Assembly: GCF_001723175.1 (NCBI RefSeq)
Contig: NC_064651.1
Span: forward strand, 248,001-312,000
Length of the DNA stretch: 64,000 nucleotides
DNA from: Penicillium oxalicum
Lineage: Eukaryota; Ascomycota; Eurotiomycetes; Eurotiales; Aspergillaceae
Reading direction: 5' to 3'
Below the pieces are notes generated by a model. That model was not told where the DNA came from. It worked only from the letters and a program-made list of their open reading frames with translations, and searched no databases. A program made the translations under genes and the position numbers. Of the stretch, positions 34,740-44,056 are shown one piece after another (the stretch's first letter is position 1; each line of letters opens with the position of its first letter).

Positions 34740-36084
34740 TCAGAGCATGTTTCAGCCCTGAATTCAAGTCTAGAAGCGGTCGACTGTACTTCCGAACTGC
34801 CATGTCGAAAGCTGTCAATATCAACGAAGCACATCGTCAAGACGGAGCCGAACAAGTACCCATTGCGATACCATACTATACATAGGGCTCTGGGCAATAT
34901 CCGTAACCGCGGATATTAGTGATCTTTTATGGTCTTCCAAGTTGGTTAATGTCCCGCTCCGAAACGTTTCCCGTGACACACACGCTCCCACGAGTGAGAA
35001 CCTACACCGTGAGCATTGGGGCATCTTTAAACTATAGCGAGCAGTACGAATTGTATCAAATTGATATTAAACGAGACAAACTCGAGAGCAAGACTTGTCT
35101 ACGCCAATTTACTCAACACGCATTCACTACTATGTTCGATTCTGCGCCCCTTATCGCGCGACCGACGACATTCCGGGGCAGAAAGGCACCCCAGGCAGCT
35201 ACTAGCCGTACTCGAGCCACACGCCGGTTAGTTAGTAGTATGGTGGGTGACCACATGCGAATCCTGGCTGTTTTATGTTTTAATTCAATTTTTTGTGTTA
35301 TACACGTGTGAATTGAACAGCTTCGACAACTAACGCGGAGGTAGTGTAGGTACTTTCGTATAATATCATATTTCTGAAGCCTTCCTCAGCCTTTGATCTT
35401 ATCTTGGTCTTAGGCCGTGGCGCGGTGATGGAGTCAGTACCCCTTTGGGGATTGATCAATATTTAGAACGGTATATTTCGGACAGTTTTTGAGAAGGATT
35501 CAGAAATAGACCAATTGCTTCGGATTATCTCAGAGTGAGAATGGTGATACCACTGACACGAGGGGAAGCACGCCTGATTCAGACTAGGCTAGGCTGAGCG
35601 TCAGTTTATGTGATCATTGATTCGTACGGATGTTCGGCCGTGAGGCTCACGGAACATAATGTGTAATGAGTCTAATTGCTTCGATGATTTTGATAATTGC
35701 ATCAACTACACGTATTCTCAGATTGTCGGTGTACCACATCGCTTCATCAATCATCCGACTTCCAGCCCAGATGTGAACTAAATCGTCTTTAGCCAGTCCA
35801 TACCACCTCCCGTGGAATCTGGTGAAAATTATCACGGAAGTCTATTCGGCAGATAGCGAAGAGCTATAGATCTAAGAGACATACAGATTAATGGGAGGCC
35901 TGGAACACCGTCTGGAGACGAAAACGTCTGCCTGAGGCACGACGGCAAAGAAATTTGCATTGGACGGAACAGTGGGTGGCTCAGGTGACGATTACTCGAT
36001 TTGGACTAACACAATTTCCCCTCTAGGCAACCGGTGCACGTCTTGCAGTATCATCGCCCAGGAGACGATCTAACCGCATACGAA
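34740..36084. other. Intergenic DNA with a 5S fragment
   Basis: Holds the truncated 5S copy at 35204..35280. A 47-base intron-like stretch ends at an acceptor at 36026 (branch GGACTAACAC), so a 5' exon of the HNH gene may lie just upstream (up to about 35979), but it has no in-frame ATG. Nothing else seen. Confidence 0.45.
35204..35280 (+). pseudogene. 5'-truncated 5S rRNA relic
   Basis: Matches the 3' two-thirds of the local 5S genes from AGCCGTACTCGAGCC through TATGTTT; the first ~42 bases, including helix I 5' strand, are missing or replaced. The sequence ends TTTTATG instead of TTGTATG. It cannot fold into complete 5S RNA. Confidence 0.85.
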
Positions 36085-37329
36085 ATGACTCAAGCCCCAC
36101 CTCGGCCGGCAGCGAGTGATGCCTCTTTCATGTCTATAGATACGGAAGACCCGGAAGACTGGAAAGAGCTGGCTACCTCTGCTAAGGAAAGAATAGCGAG
36201 TTACAAGCCCACCCGGCGCCATCATAAGGATGAATTACCGATCCAAAGAGCCCTGAATGCTTTTGTGGACCATTTGCCGCAAGACGGCCGTGAGTCTGTG
36301 GCGAGGGACATCCTGAAAGCGAACACTGACGACCAGTTGTATGAAGTCTTCATGAACCTTTACACCGGTCTTGCGGTCCCGAGTGAGTCTTTTGGAACCT
36401 AAGAATGGCCTCAAACTAATACCTAAATGAAGTGAAAGCCCGACCTGCGCAGTCGGTGGTGACACCATCGCCGCATACTCAGCGCAACGCACAAGATGAG
36501 GCTGTTGCCGGATACACTGACCGGTCGCAAAGTCAAACTCTAGACTTCAGGAGCGGGTGTCTTCGACGCGATAGCTATCGCTATATCATCACCGACGTCG
36601 TGGACTTTGAGCACTGGGATGAGAATGAGGGCCCATACAGCGCTAAAGTAGCCAATGCTGAAGTTGCACACATTATCATTTTCTCCTTCGGTTCGTGGAA
36701 AAGTATAACGGTAAGAAAACCTTTCATTTCATTGAGACTTACACTAGTGACTCATCTGTGCGCGATGAGTACCTAGGAAGAACTGAACGCCGCAAGGCTG
36801 TGGAGGGTCCTCTATACCTGCTTCCCTGATATTCGGCGCGCTAGTTTAGAATCCGGGACTATCAACTCTTACTCAAATGGTATCACACTACAATCGGCAT
36901 GTCATAGGGAGTTCGGAAAGTTTAAACTGGCACTCAAACCTATCGAAGTGAGTCTCTCGTGGAAAGCTTGGTCGTCTATACTGTTTGTTCTACTGACACT
37001 GATCTGTCAAAGATGAGGAGAACAAGTATGAAGTAAAATGTTATGGCAGACCCGCGCAATATCTCACACAATCTCTCCCTCAAGATAAAATTATTGAATT
37101 AAGGAAAGCGGATGATGCGCAAAATGTCCCACTTCCAAACAGAGCTTATTTGGATTGCCATTGGCGGCTTGCGGGAGTGTTGAACGCCTCCGGGATGGCA
37201 GAGGTAATCGACAAATCCTTTCGGGAATGGGAGGACATCAAAGAGACTTGCCACTCACTCAGTGAGGATGGCAGCACTAATGTCGAAATTTTGCTTCGTG
37301 CTGGTCTGTGGTCGCATCGAATCATTTAG
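36085..37329 (+). CDS. HNH_2-type nuclease-like protein
   Basis: Four exons (36085..36382, 36433..36710, 36777..36947, 37018..37329) give 352 aa. They join into the course of a fungal HNH family: an N-terminal helical part (QRALNAFVDHLPQDGRESVARDIL), then CLRRDSYRYIITD (residues 142-154), EVAHIIIFSFGSW and CFPDIRRASLES, then SNGITLQSACHREFGKF. The HNH residues are present as His179, Asn226 and His235. The usual second Cys of CxRDxxRC is Tyr150 here, and AHIIPFS reads AHIIIFS. The last intron uses the acceptor at 37017 (ATGAG); the more pyrimidine-rich site at 37012 would shift frame into a stop. The start at 36085 is the first ATG in the open exon; an upstream exon is possible. Function inferred as a DNA-cutting or DNA-binding domain; role unknown. 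Confidence 0.7.
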
Positions 37330-37506
37330 TGGAATAAGGGGTATTCCTCTCGTTCTGACAGCTGGTGTTCATGGCTGGTCCTGCTATGGAAGATTATCTA
37401 CAATTTACCTTATGTGGATTGGCCTTATCTTATTCAAATATGGATACAATGAAGTCATGTTCAGTGCGTGATGAGATGCGGATGAGGTTTAAGTCAGACT
37501 CCAAAA
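37330..37506. other. Spacer between HNH gene and phosphoesterase relic
   Basis: Likely contains decayed C-terminal sequence of the neighbouring phosphoesterase pseudogene on the minus strand, but I could not align it with confidence. Confidence 0.3.
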
Positions 37507-38022
37507 TCAGATTTCCGAGGGTAACTGAGTTCTTATCAAATCATGACCTTGACCAGTGTGATATTGGAAACCCCAATCAACTTGTGACGGCGTGTATGGG
37601 CCTGCGTAGACTCTCAAAATGGCGCTGTTACCCAATTGGAACTCGTGAGTTCATTCGTTCAGAAAAGTATTTCCAGCTTGTCTGTCAAATAGATTTCTCG
37701 CCTCGCCTCCGTAGCCATACACCTGTTGGACCAGGGAAGGGTTCAATGGCGGTTTGACATAAGCCACTTTTCTTCGGAAGGTAGCAATATCCATCGTGAA
37801 GTCGTGATTCCCAGCTATTGCAATTTTCAGCGGTGCGTTGATGGTACGGAGGAAGCTAATGGAGGCTTTATATTCCTCAAATTCGGAATCTGTGCTTAGA
37901 TCTCCACAGAGGATAACGACGTCTACAGAATGATTCAAGGTATCTCTCGCAAGCTTCTTGAGGCCATGCATGTCGGAAATCACAAGGAATAGTGTCTTGA
38001 TAGGTTGCTGTCGATCTGCCAT
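37507..38022 (-). pseudogene. Metallophosphoesterase pseudogene (MPPED-like)
   Basis: From an ATG at 38020-38022 the frame reads MADRQQPIKTLFLVISDMHG (D-x-H motif), then VILCGDLST (GD), APLKIAIAGNHDFTMD (GNHD) and PPLNPSLVQQVYG. It then meets TGA at 37651..37653. The same frame continues past the stop with THEFQLGN, VYAGPYTPSQ and DWGFQYHTGQGHD, all expected downstream in this family, until a second TGA at 37507..37509. The C-terminal GHxH metal site is not found. The gene is therefore broken by a premature stop and has lost its end. A 123-residue truncated product could be made but would lack half the metal site. Confidence 0.8.
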
Positions 38023-38439
38023 GGTGAAGCGAAAAATTGAATTCTTCAAGTGATGAAGTAATCTGAGAGATTCAAGAACATAAACGTCTTCCAAGGTACA
38101 GTAGTTACTAGTCAACGTAGGTAACAGGACGAGGTGACTCAGAAAATCTGGACTCAATTAAGGTTCTAATCCCGCAATCTGGTTGAAGTCTTCCAGGTTC
38201 GGGCATTAATTACTTGATACGGCATCGGCTCTTCGATTAGGTACTAATACTAGCTACCATAGATATGGAGTCAGGAGCGGTAAAATCCTCTAGACTATTT
38301 GAGACAAGAGGGCTGTATGCACGCGCAAAGAGGGAAGTGGAATCTCAATAAGAGTAGTGGTGGGATTTGTGGTAAGGCGAGGGCCATCCCTAGACTAAAC
38401 TAGGAATAATCGAGGCATATATCTGATCAGATCGTTCTA
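38023..38439. other. Spacer between two pseudogenes
   Basis: Divergent spacer upstream of both relics; part may be decayed N-terminal sequence of the kinase pseudogene. No intact gene. Confidence 0.35.
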
Positions 38440-38850
38440 CGCCCCTTGGGCTACCAACAAGTTAGAGAATATGTCTTTCAATCTAATCCGAAAGCCGGCC
38501 CTTTCTCCGCCATCAAGGAGTTCGATGACTAGTTGTCTTCTTTGCCACACATATGGCTTTCGCTATCAAAGCCCCCTTTAGTGATCTGTTACCAAACAAT
38601 GGGAAAATCAAGTTTACTCATTCGAACCTCCACCAAGCCAGCCCGCATAATTGTCTCTTCCAGCCAACCTGCTCGCATTTCTGCTATCGTGGATTGAGCA
38701 CAAGCGGGGTGGTATCCAAGCTATTGGGAATACTGTCCAGCACTCTACGCTTGCTGGTCCGCGGATGACTAGCGACGAGAGTGGATTGAAAAATCTTTGC
38801 GCCCAAGAATGCGAGAATTTGCGGTCCTTTCGGAATACACAATTTCAACG
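38440..38850 (+). pseudogene. APH-type (aminoglycoside phosphotransferase-fold) kinase pseudogene
   Basis: Three-part match to the C-lobe of fungal APH-family kinases. In one frame from 38440: RPLGYQQVREYVFQSNPKAG then PFSAIKEFDD followed by TAG at 38530 where Trp is expected. A frame change gives DLLPNNGKIKFTHSNLH, the catalytic HGDLH loop with Asp changed to Asn. A second frame change from 38647 gives IIVSSSQPARISAIVD, a TGA at 38695 for Trp, AQAGWYPSYWEYCPALYACW, a TAG at 38770 for Trp, and RREWIEK. Three Trp codons turned to stops plus two frame changes make this clearly dead. The N-lobe was not found. Confidence 0.8.
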
Positions 38851-38991
38851 GGGTCCGTTTCAAATATTACTATGCTTGGTCGAGTGTTAATGATTACAGG
38901 AGAAATACACGCATTTGAGTGCTATGATTTCCACTCAGATCGACAGCGGCTTTTTCTAGATTCTTCAAACTGAGTCATATACTTGCACCAG

Positions 38992-39290
38992 TTACAAAGT
39001 GAAGGAAGATGAAACCTCAGGATACGTGTATTGACAGCTGCGGAATTCAACTAAAGCTTCCCTTCTTCCAATTATGAGGGAAAACTCGAAAAGTCTCCAA
39101 CTCGCACCGCAAAAATGAGTGATCAGTGTCCAAGATAACCTGGTCAATAGGACGGGTCTCCGCGTTAGTACTACCTGACTTCTCACCGCGGGCCTCAACA
39201 GGTTGAACAGACGAAGCTGTCACGGAAGGCCAGCTTGAGCTAACCAGACCTCTAAATATGCGGGAGCCACTTCAGGCTGTCCGGCTGCTG
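38992..39290 (-). pseudogene. DUF3445-like gene fragment, frameshifted
   Basis: On the minus strand one frame reads VSSSWPSVTASSVQPVEA, RPIDQVILDTDHS and FLRCELETFRVFP, then stops. The next frame continues with ALVEFRSCQYTYPEV. Together these resemble the core of the fungal DUF3445 (heme-dependent oxidative N-demethylase-like) family, around its FLRCExQTLxRLP...ALVFSFxTYxYP block. The break is a frameshift near 39057..39070. Only a fragment remains. Confidence 0.5.
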
Positions 39291-39522
39291 CGACAGAATG
39301 CAACATGTTGTGCCTCCGTGATACAAGTAGTGCATCTTCACACCCAAGAGCACCTACTGGCACAAGACGACATTATACTCAGCCTCGCAGTTGACTTGGC
39401 TAATCCTTAGATGGGTTTTAATTGACATGCAGCTATCAAGAGGCTCGACCGAGAGTGATTCTCGCCCTACCTGTTGCGCAATCATACCGTCTCTCCCCGG
39501 TCACGCGATCACAAAGCGGCGT
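39291..39522. other. Spacer with no recognisable content
   Basis: May include decayed upstream parts of the DUF3445-like relic. Nothing identifiable. Confidence 0.35.
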
Positions 39523-39599
39523 GTACTCTAAGCTCACCCGGCAGCTACTCGACTACCTGGTATGGTGGGTGGCCACATGCGAATTGTCGATGTTGTATG
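39523..39599 (+). pseudogene. Strongly diverged 5S rRNA relic
   Basis: The 3' half keeps TGGTATGGTGGGTG-CCACATGCGAAT and TGTTGTATGA of the local 5S genes. The 5' half is replaced by diverged sequence (GTACTCTAAGCTCAC for GTACTTAAGCCACAC). Helix I cannot form. Confidence 0.7.
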
Positions 39600-39859
39600 A
39601 ATGATTACTGACCAGTCAGTAGTAAATAACAGCAGTCGAGAGTTGGGCTTTGATAGCATTCGAATATCTTTAGGATAAGTCTTCCGACGTTAATCTTGCT
39701 CGCCGCTGATTTGCTGGTAGGTTTCTCTTTTACGCATAGCTAATGCCAAGACCTGCGACGACCTCGACGCCATTCACCTCTTTCTATCCCTCTGTTCTTC
39801 TGCTTTCCTATCTTGCTCTCAAAATTTAGGTTATGTACCTTTTCGCAGCAAAATCATTC

Positions 39860-39979
39860 ACATACGACCATAGGGTGTGGAGAACAGGGCTTCCCGTCCG
39901 CTCAGCCGTACTTAAGCCACACGCCGGCCAGTTAGTAGTATGGTGGGTGACCACATGCGAATCCTGGCTGTTGTATGTT
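39860..39979 (+). rRNA. 5S ribosomal RNA (variant A, copy 2)
   Basis: Full-length 5S gene with the variant-A marks GAGAACAGGG and ACTTAAG. The internal helix reads GCCAG with CTGGC, fully paired and differing from copy 1 by a compensated base pair. A T run follows. Confidence 0.95.
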
Positions 39980-40173
39980 TTTGTGTCGATTGCATTTTAT
40001 TTAATCTATACTAGATTATTATTGCATCCTGAGTAGTACGAGACGAAAACAAGAGGTATACGGATTAGATTAAGTGAAAATTTTATGTAAGGAGCATTTT
40101 GAATTGATTTTAGAGTACTTACTTAGCCGGACTGATCACGAAGAATATGACCTATGGCCAGCCAACGTCTAAT

Positions 40174-40292
40174 ACATACGACCATAGGGTGTGGAAAATA
40201 GGGCTTCCCGTCCGCTCAGCCGTACTCAAGCCACACGCCGGTCAGTTAGTAGTATGGTGGGTGACCACATGCGAATCCTGACTGTTGTATGT
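40174..40292 (+). rRNA. 5S ribosomal RNA (variant B, copy 2)
   Basis: Full-length 5S gene 314 bases after the previous one, with the variant-B marks GAAAATAGGG and ACTCAAG. The internal helix reads GTCAG with CTGAC, fully paired. A T run follows at once. Confidence 0.95.
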
Positions 40293-40636
40293 TTTTAATA
40301 ATTTTTGAGTTGTAAAATCTTCAAGGCCATCTCTGTACCGAAATTGATCCATTGCGCGAAGTTCATAGTGGACTTATGAGGCGGTGAGCAAATGCAGTCG
40401 AGTCCACCCTTTCGTGTCGCAAGTGGAACGGCAGGAAACCAGGCGGTGAGCCAAAATTCTCAGCACATTGATTTTTTCGGCTTCACGAGCGAACATTTTC
40501 CACTTTTACACCACTCCACTAATTTTGATTCCCTGTGTTTACACGGCAGTGATCCTTTGCGTGAGCCATTTCTCAATAGATTTGGTTTCTGAAACATCTC
40601 ATTTTCCACCCCGTCCACGTCAACAAATTCAACGCA
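40293..40636. other. SNU13 promoter region
   Basis: 344 bases between the last 5S gene and SNU13. No TATA box is evident, as expected for a housekeeping gene. A T run near the start serves the 5S terminator. Confidence 0.45.
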
Positions 40637-41179
40637 ATGGCTGAGGAAACCGGTGTCGCCTGGCCCATCGCCGATGAGGCTCTGAGCCAGCAGCTTCTGG
40701 ACCTTGTCCAGCAGGCCACCAACTACCGTCAGGTTAAGAAGGGTGCCAACGAGTGAGTTCTTCTCTCGCATCGCCGGAGAGAGTGCGCAGCTGTGCCTCT
40801 TATCCTGTCACGTCAAAGTCAAAAAGACCATCGCTAAAGCCTGCTTTCACTTTAGGACCACCAAGACCCTGAACCGTGGTACCTCCGAGCTCGTCGTTCT
40901 CGCCGCCGAGTGCGTTTAACCCCCAATGTCGCATCTCTCTAGGGATCTTCTGCTGACTTTTGAATTAGCACCACCCCTCTGCCCATTATTCTCCACCTCC
41001 CTCTCCTTTGCGAGGACAAGAACGTTCCCTACGTCTACGTCCCCTCCAAGATGGCCCTTGGTCGTGCTTGCGGTGTCAGCCGCCCCGTTATCGCTGTCTC
41101 CATCACCACCAACGACGCCAGTGAGCTTGCCAACCAGATCCGCGCCATCAAGATCCAGGTCGAGCGTCTCATGATCTAA
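40637..41179 (+). CDS. SNU13: Snu13/NHP2L1, L7Ae-family snRNP and snoRNP protein
   Basis: Three exons (40637..40752, 40856..40909, 40969..41179) with introns of 103 and 59 bases encode 126 aa, the usual length. Hallmarks: [40 protein letters not shown] (RNA-binding), [20 protein letters not shown], and [20 protein letters not shown]. The protein binds kink-turns in U4 snRNA and in box C/D snoRNAs and so serves both the U4/U6.U5 tri-snRNP and rRNA 2'-O-methylation in the nucleus. The second intron uses the donor GTGCGT, and the splice restores the conserved Asp of AADT. Early introns in a short gene are typical of fungal ribosomal-type genes. Confidence 0.96.
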
Positions 41180-42521
41180 GCGATCTTCCAAGGTTGGAAA
41201 TTTGTGGAAGGTAGCATACGAAATGGGGCTGGGTTAGAAGTGTTTGTTTCTGCTGTGATAGTAATTGCGTGTTGGCATTACAGAGTCAAGTTTGTCGCAC
41301 TTTTTGCTGTACAGTCTCGCCCTTGGCTAGCGAAACCTTTGACTAGGTCTCTTCTCAGCGTGGGCTGAAATCCAGAAATCTTCTTGAGAATTCCGTTTCC
41401 CGTCTTCTCCTCTCTGCCGTTGCGAGTGATGGCACATATTGCGTAGAATAGCGGTGCACGTAGTATACTCCTCACCTCGACTCGGGAATACCTGGCAGCG
41501 CTCACCAGGCGGTAACAACTCGGATATCCCCCCCCCCCCCTCTCTCTCTCCGTGCCTTTTCCAGCGATTTTAGCACTTTTCAGACAACAGGAATCGGTCC
41601 GTGGCCGGAACAGGCCTCGTCTTCCACGGCTCGCGCCGCTCAAAGATCCTTCGGGAAAATATGCAGATATTGCAACGGAACGGTGAAATTGAAGGTTTCA
41701 ATCGCATCAAGTCTAGATAGATTCTCTCGAATCTCCAAATGATGGTCATTTGGAAAGGTCCCGGCTGCGAACTAGAGACCGGCCTGTGCTAACCTGAGAC
41801 AAGCTAGCCACCGCGCTAATTTGCCTCTGAAACACCAACAACAGCCACAGAAAAGCGGTACAAGGGTTCGAGCAATCAGTGATACGCAACTCGGGGTAAA
41901 AATGAGCGAACGCTAGAGATGAAGATGATCGTTGCATCTGGCTCGCCTCGTGAAGCTAGACCCCAGCCGTGTCTGAAAACGGCTCTGGTTTTCGCACCTA
42001 TGAGCGTCCCGTCCTCGCAGTATTCAGCGAACTTTGTGGAGAAGCATGCGAGTTTCTTCACACTGTCGGCAGTCAGCTTCACAATGCCAGAATCCACGTG
42101 TCTCAGACGGCGACGATCCACTTTGGTACCTTCAGGGGAAGGGAACGACAGCACGCTAAGCATCTCAGAAAGCCAAACTGGACAAGGCCGCTACTGCTTG
42201 CTTTGAGGGGGTTTGACGTGCAGAAAGGCTTTCGAGTGTCTCTTCGTTTCCAAAAGGACGGTCCACCAGGCACACTTGAGCTTTTTTCTCCGTACTCGTT
42301 TGCCAAAGTCGGCGATTTGTACGAGAGACTAAGGGTCGGCTATATCTCCTCAAATCTGTCCTCGAATCCTGAGCTGCCTCGATCGTCACAGGCGTTTCTC
42401 TTTTCCCTTCTCGAGTCCTTTACTCCCAATTTCCCCGCCTTCTCTCCTTTCTTGTCAATCATTAGGATTCCCAACTCTACCTTCATTTTTCGATACATCA
42501 AGTTGCAGCAGGTCTTGCATA
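41180..42521. other. Intergenic DNA and rhamnogalacturonase promoter
   Basis: Contains a 13-C tract followed by CT repeats (41528..41550) and a pyrimidine-rich stretch just before the rhamnogalacturonase start (about 42385..42450), with GGCTATATCTCC near 42339 as a weak TATA candidate. Long frames here are not convincing. Confidence 0.4.
41528..41550. repeat. Poly-C tract followed by CT repeat
   Basis: 13 C followed by about five TC steps, in the non-coding spacer downstream of SNU13. Confidence 0.8.
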
Positions 42522-44056
42522 ATGGTGAAGCTTTTTTCCCTTCTCGCCGTTAGTTTGGCGCCGTTGCTGGCAACGGCACAATTGTCTGGGCGTGTCGGCC
42601 CAACCACCCCATATGCCACCAAGGCAAACCACAAGATCTGCAACGTACTCAAATACGGGGCCGTCGCCGACAAGAAAACGGATGTCGGTCCCGCCATTCT
42701 CTCGGCTTGGAACGATTGCAAGACCGGTGGCGTGGTATACATTCCAGCCGGTGATTATGCGCTTGGATCATGGGTGCTACTGAAGAATGGCAAGAGCACC
42801 GCTATTCGCATGGACGGTACCATCTACCGGACTGGCACCAGCGGCGGCAACATGATCTTCATTGAGCACACTCAGGACTTTGAGCTTTTTAGTGCGACTT
42901 CGAAGGGTGCGGTGCAGGGCTCAGGCTATGAGTTCCACAAGAAGGGATCGCTCAGCGGACCCCGAATTCTGCGATTGTACGATGTGACCGACTTCTCAGT
43001 GCATGATCTTGCACTGGTGGATGCGCCGTCCTTCCACTTCAGCTTGGATACTTGTGCAAACGGTGAAGTCTATAATCTGGCGATTCGTGGCGGTAACTCG
43101 GGTGGTCTGGATGGCATCGACGTGTGGTCTAACAATATCTGGATTCACGATGTCCGTAACCATGCATGAGTGACTGAAGCGCATACTTTGCCCAGACTGA
43201 CGTGAATGTATTTTAGGTCGAGGTCACCAACAAGGACGAGTGTGTAACGGTCAAGGTATGGTTTTATCGTTCAGTCTTTTGTCCGAAATTTACCGCATTA
43301 TTCCCTGTGCTCATTTTATTGCCCAGAGTCCTGCCAAGAACATTCTTATCGAAAACATTTACTGCAACTGGAGTGGTGGCTGCGCCATGGGCTCGTTGGG
43401 CGCCGATACTGCCATCTCGGACATTCACTGCCGCAATGTGTACACGTGGGCCTCTAACCAGATGTATATGGTCAAAAGCAATGGTGGCAGTGGCACGGTC
43501 TCCAACGTTGTCCTGGAGAACTTCATCGGTGCGTCCGATGCTCACCCTTCATTTGCGGTCGGCCGAAGATACTGACTCGATCCCAGGCCACGGAAACGCC
43601 TACTCCCTCGACATTGACCAACAATGGAGCAGCATGCACACCATCGCAGGCAAGGGTGTTCAACTCAACAACTTCACAATCCAGAACTGGAAGGGAACTG
43701 AATCCAATGGCGCCCAACGTGGCCCCATCAAGGTCAACTGTGCTGCGGGTGCTCCTTGCACAGACGTCAAAATCAAAGACTTTGCCATGTGGACCGAGAC
43801 GGGCAAGTACCAAAAGGAGATTTGCAATAATGCCTATGGCTCAGGATCCTGTCTGAGGTCCGGCAAGGGCGGCTCTTACAGCACCACGGTCACGGTCAAC
43901 TCCGCTCCGACGGGGTACTATGCACCGAAGATGGCAGCAGACCTCCAGGCTGCGTTTGGAACGGATTCTCCAATTCCTATTCCGACAATCCCGACTTCTT
44001 TCTACCCAGGACAGACACCGATCAAAGCTTTGGCTGCCAAGGCGACCGCCTCTTAA
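42522..44056 (+). CDS. Secreted GH28 rhamnogalacturonan hydrolase (rhamnogalacturonase)
   Basis: Four exons (42522..43151, 43217..43255, 43327..43528, 43587..44056) give 446 aa. A signal peptide ([19 protein letters not shown]) precedes [21 protein letters not shown]. The GH28 right-handed beta-helix shows [47 protein letters not shown], and [17 protein letters not shown]28 polygalacturonases have GHG where this has CAMGSLG, so it belongs to the rhamnogalacturonase branch (RhgA/RhgB type), which cleaves the galacturonic acid-rhamnose backbone of pectin hairy regions outside the cell. Exon 2 is only 39 bases. Intron 1 has the unusual donor GTCCGT. Related enzymes are induced by pectin or rhamnose; no regulatory site was proved here. 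rhgA/rhgB is the nearest name but I leave the symbol open. Confidence 0.92.

Noticed and set aside
37365..37757. 130-codon + frame
   Set aside because: Overlaps the phosphoesterase pseudogene on the opposite strand, whose family motifs explain the sequence.
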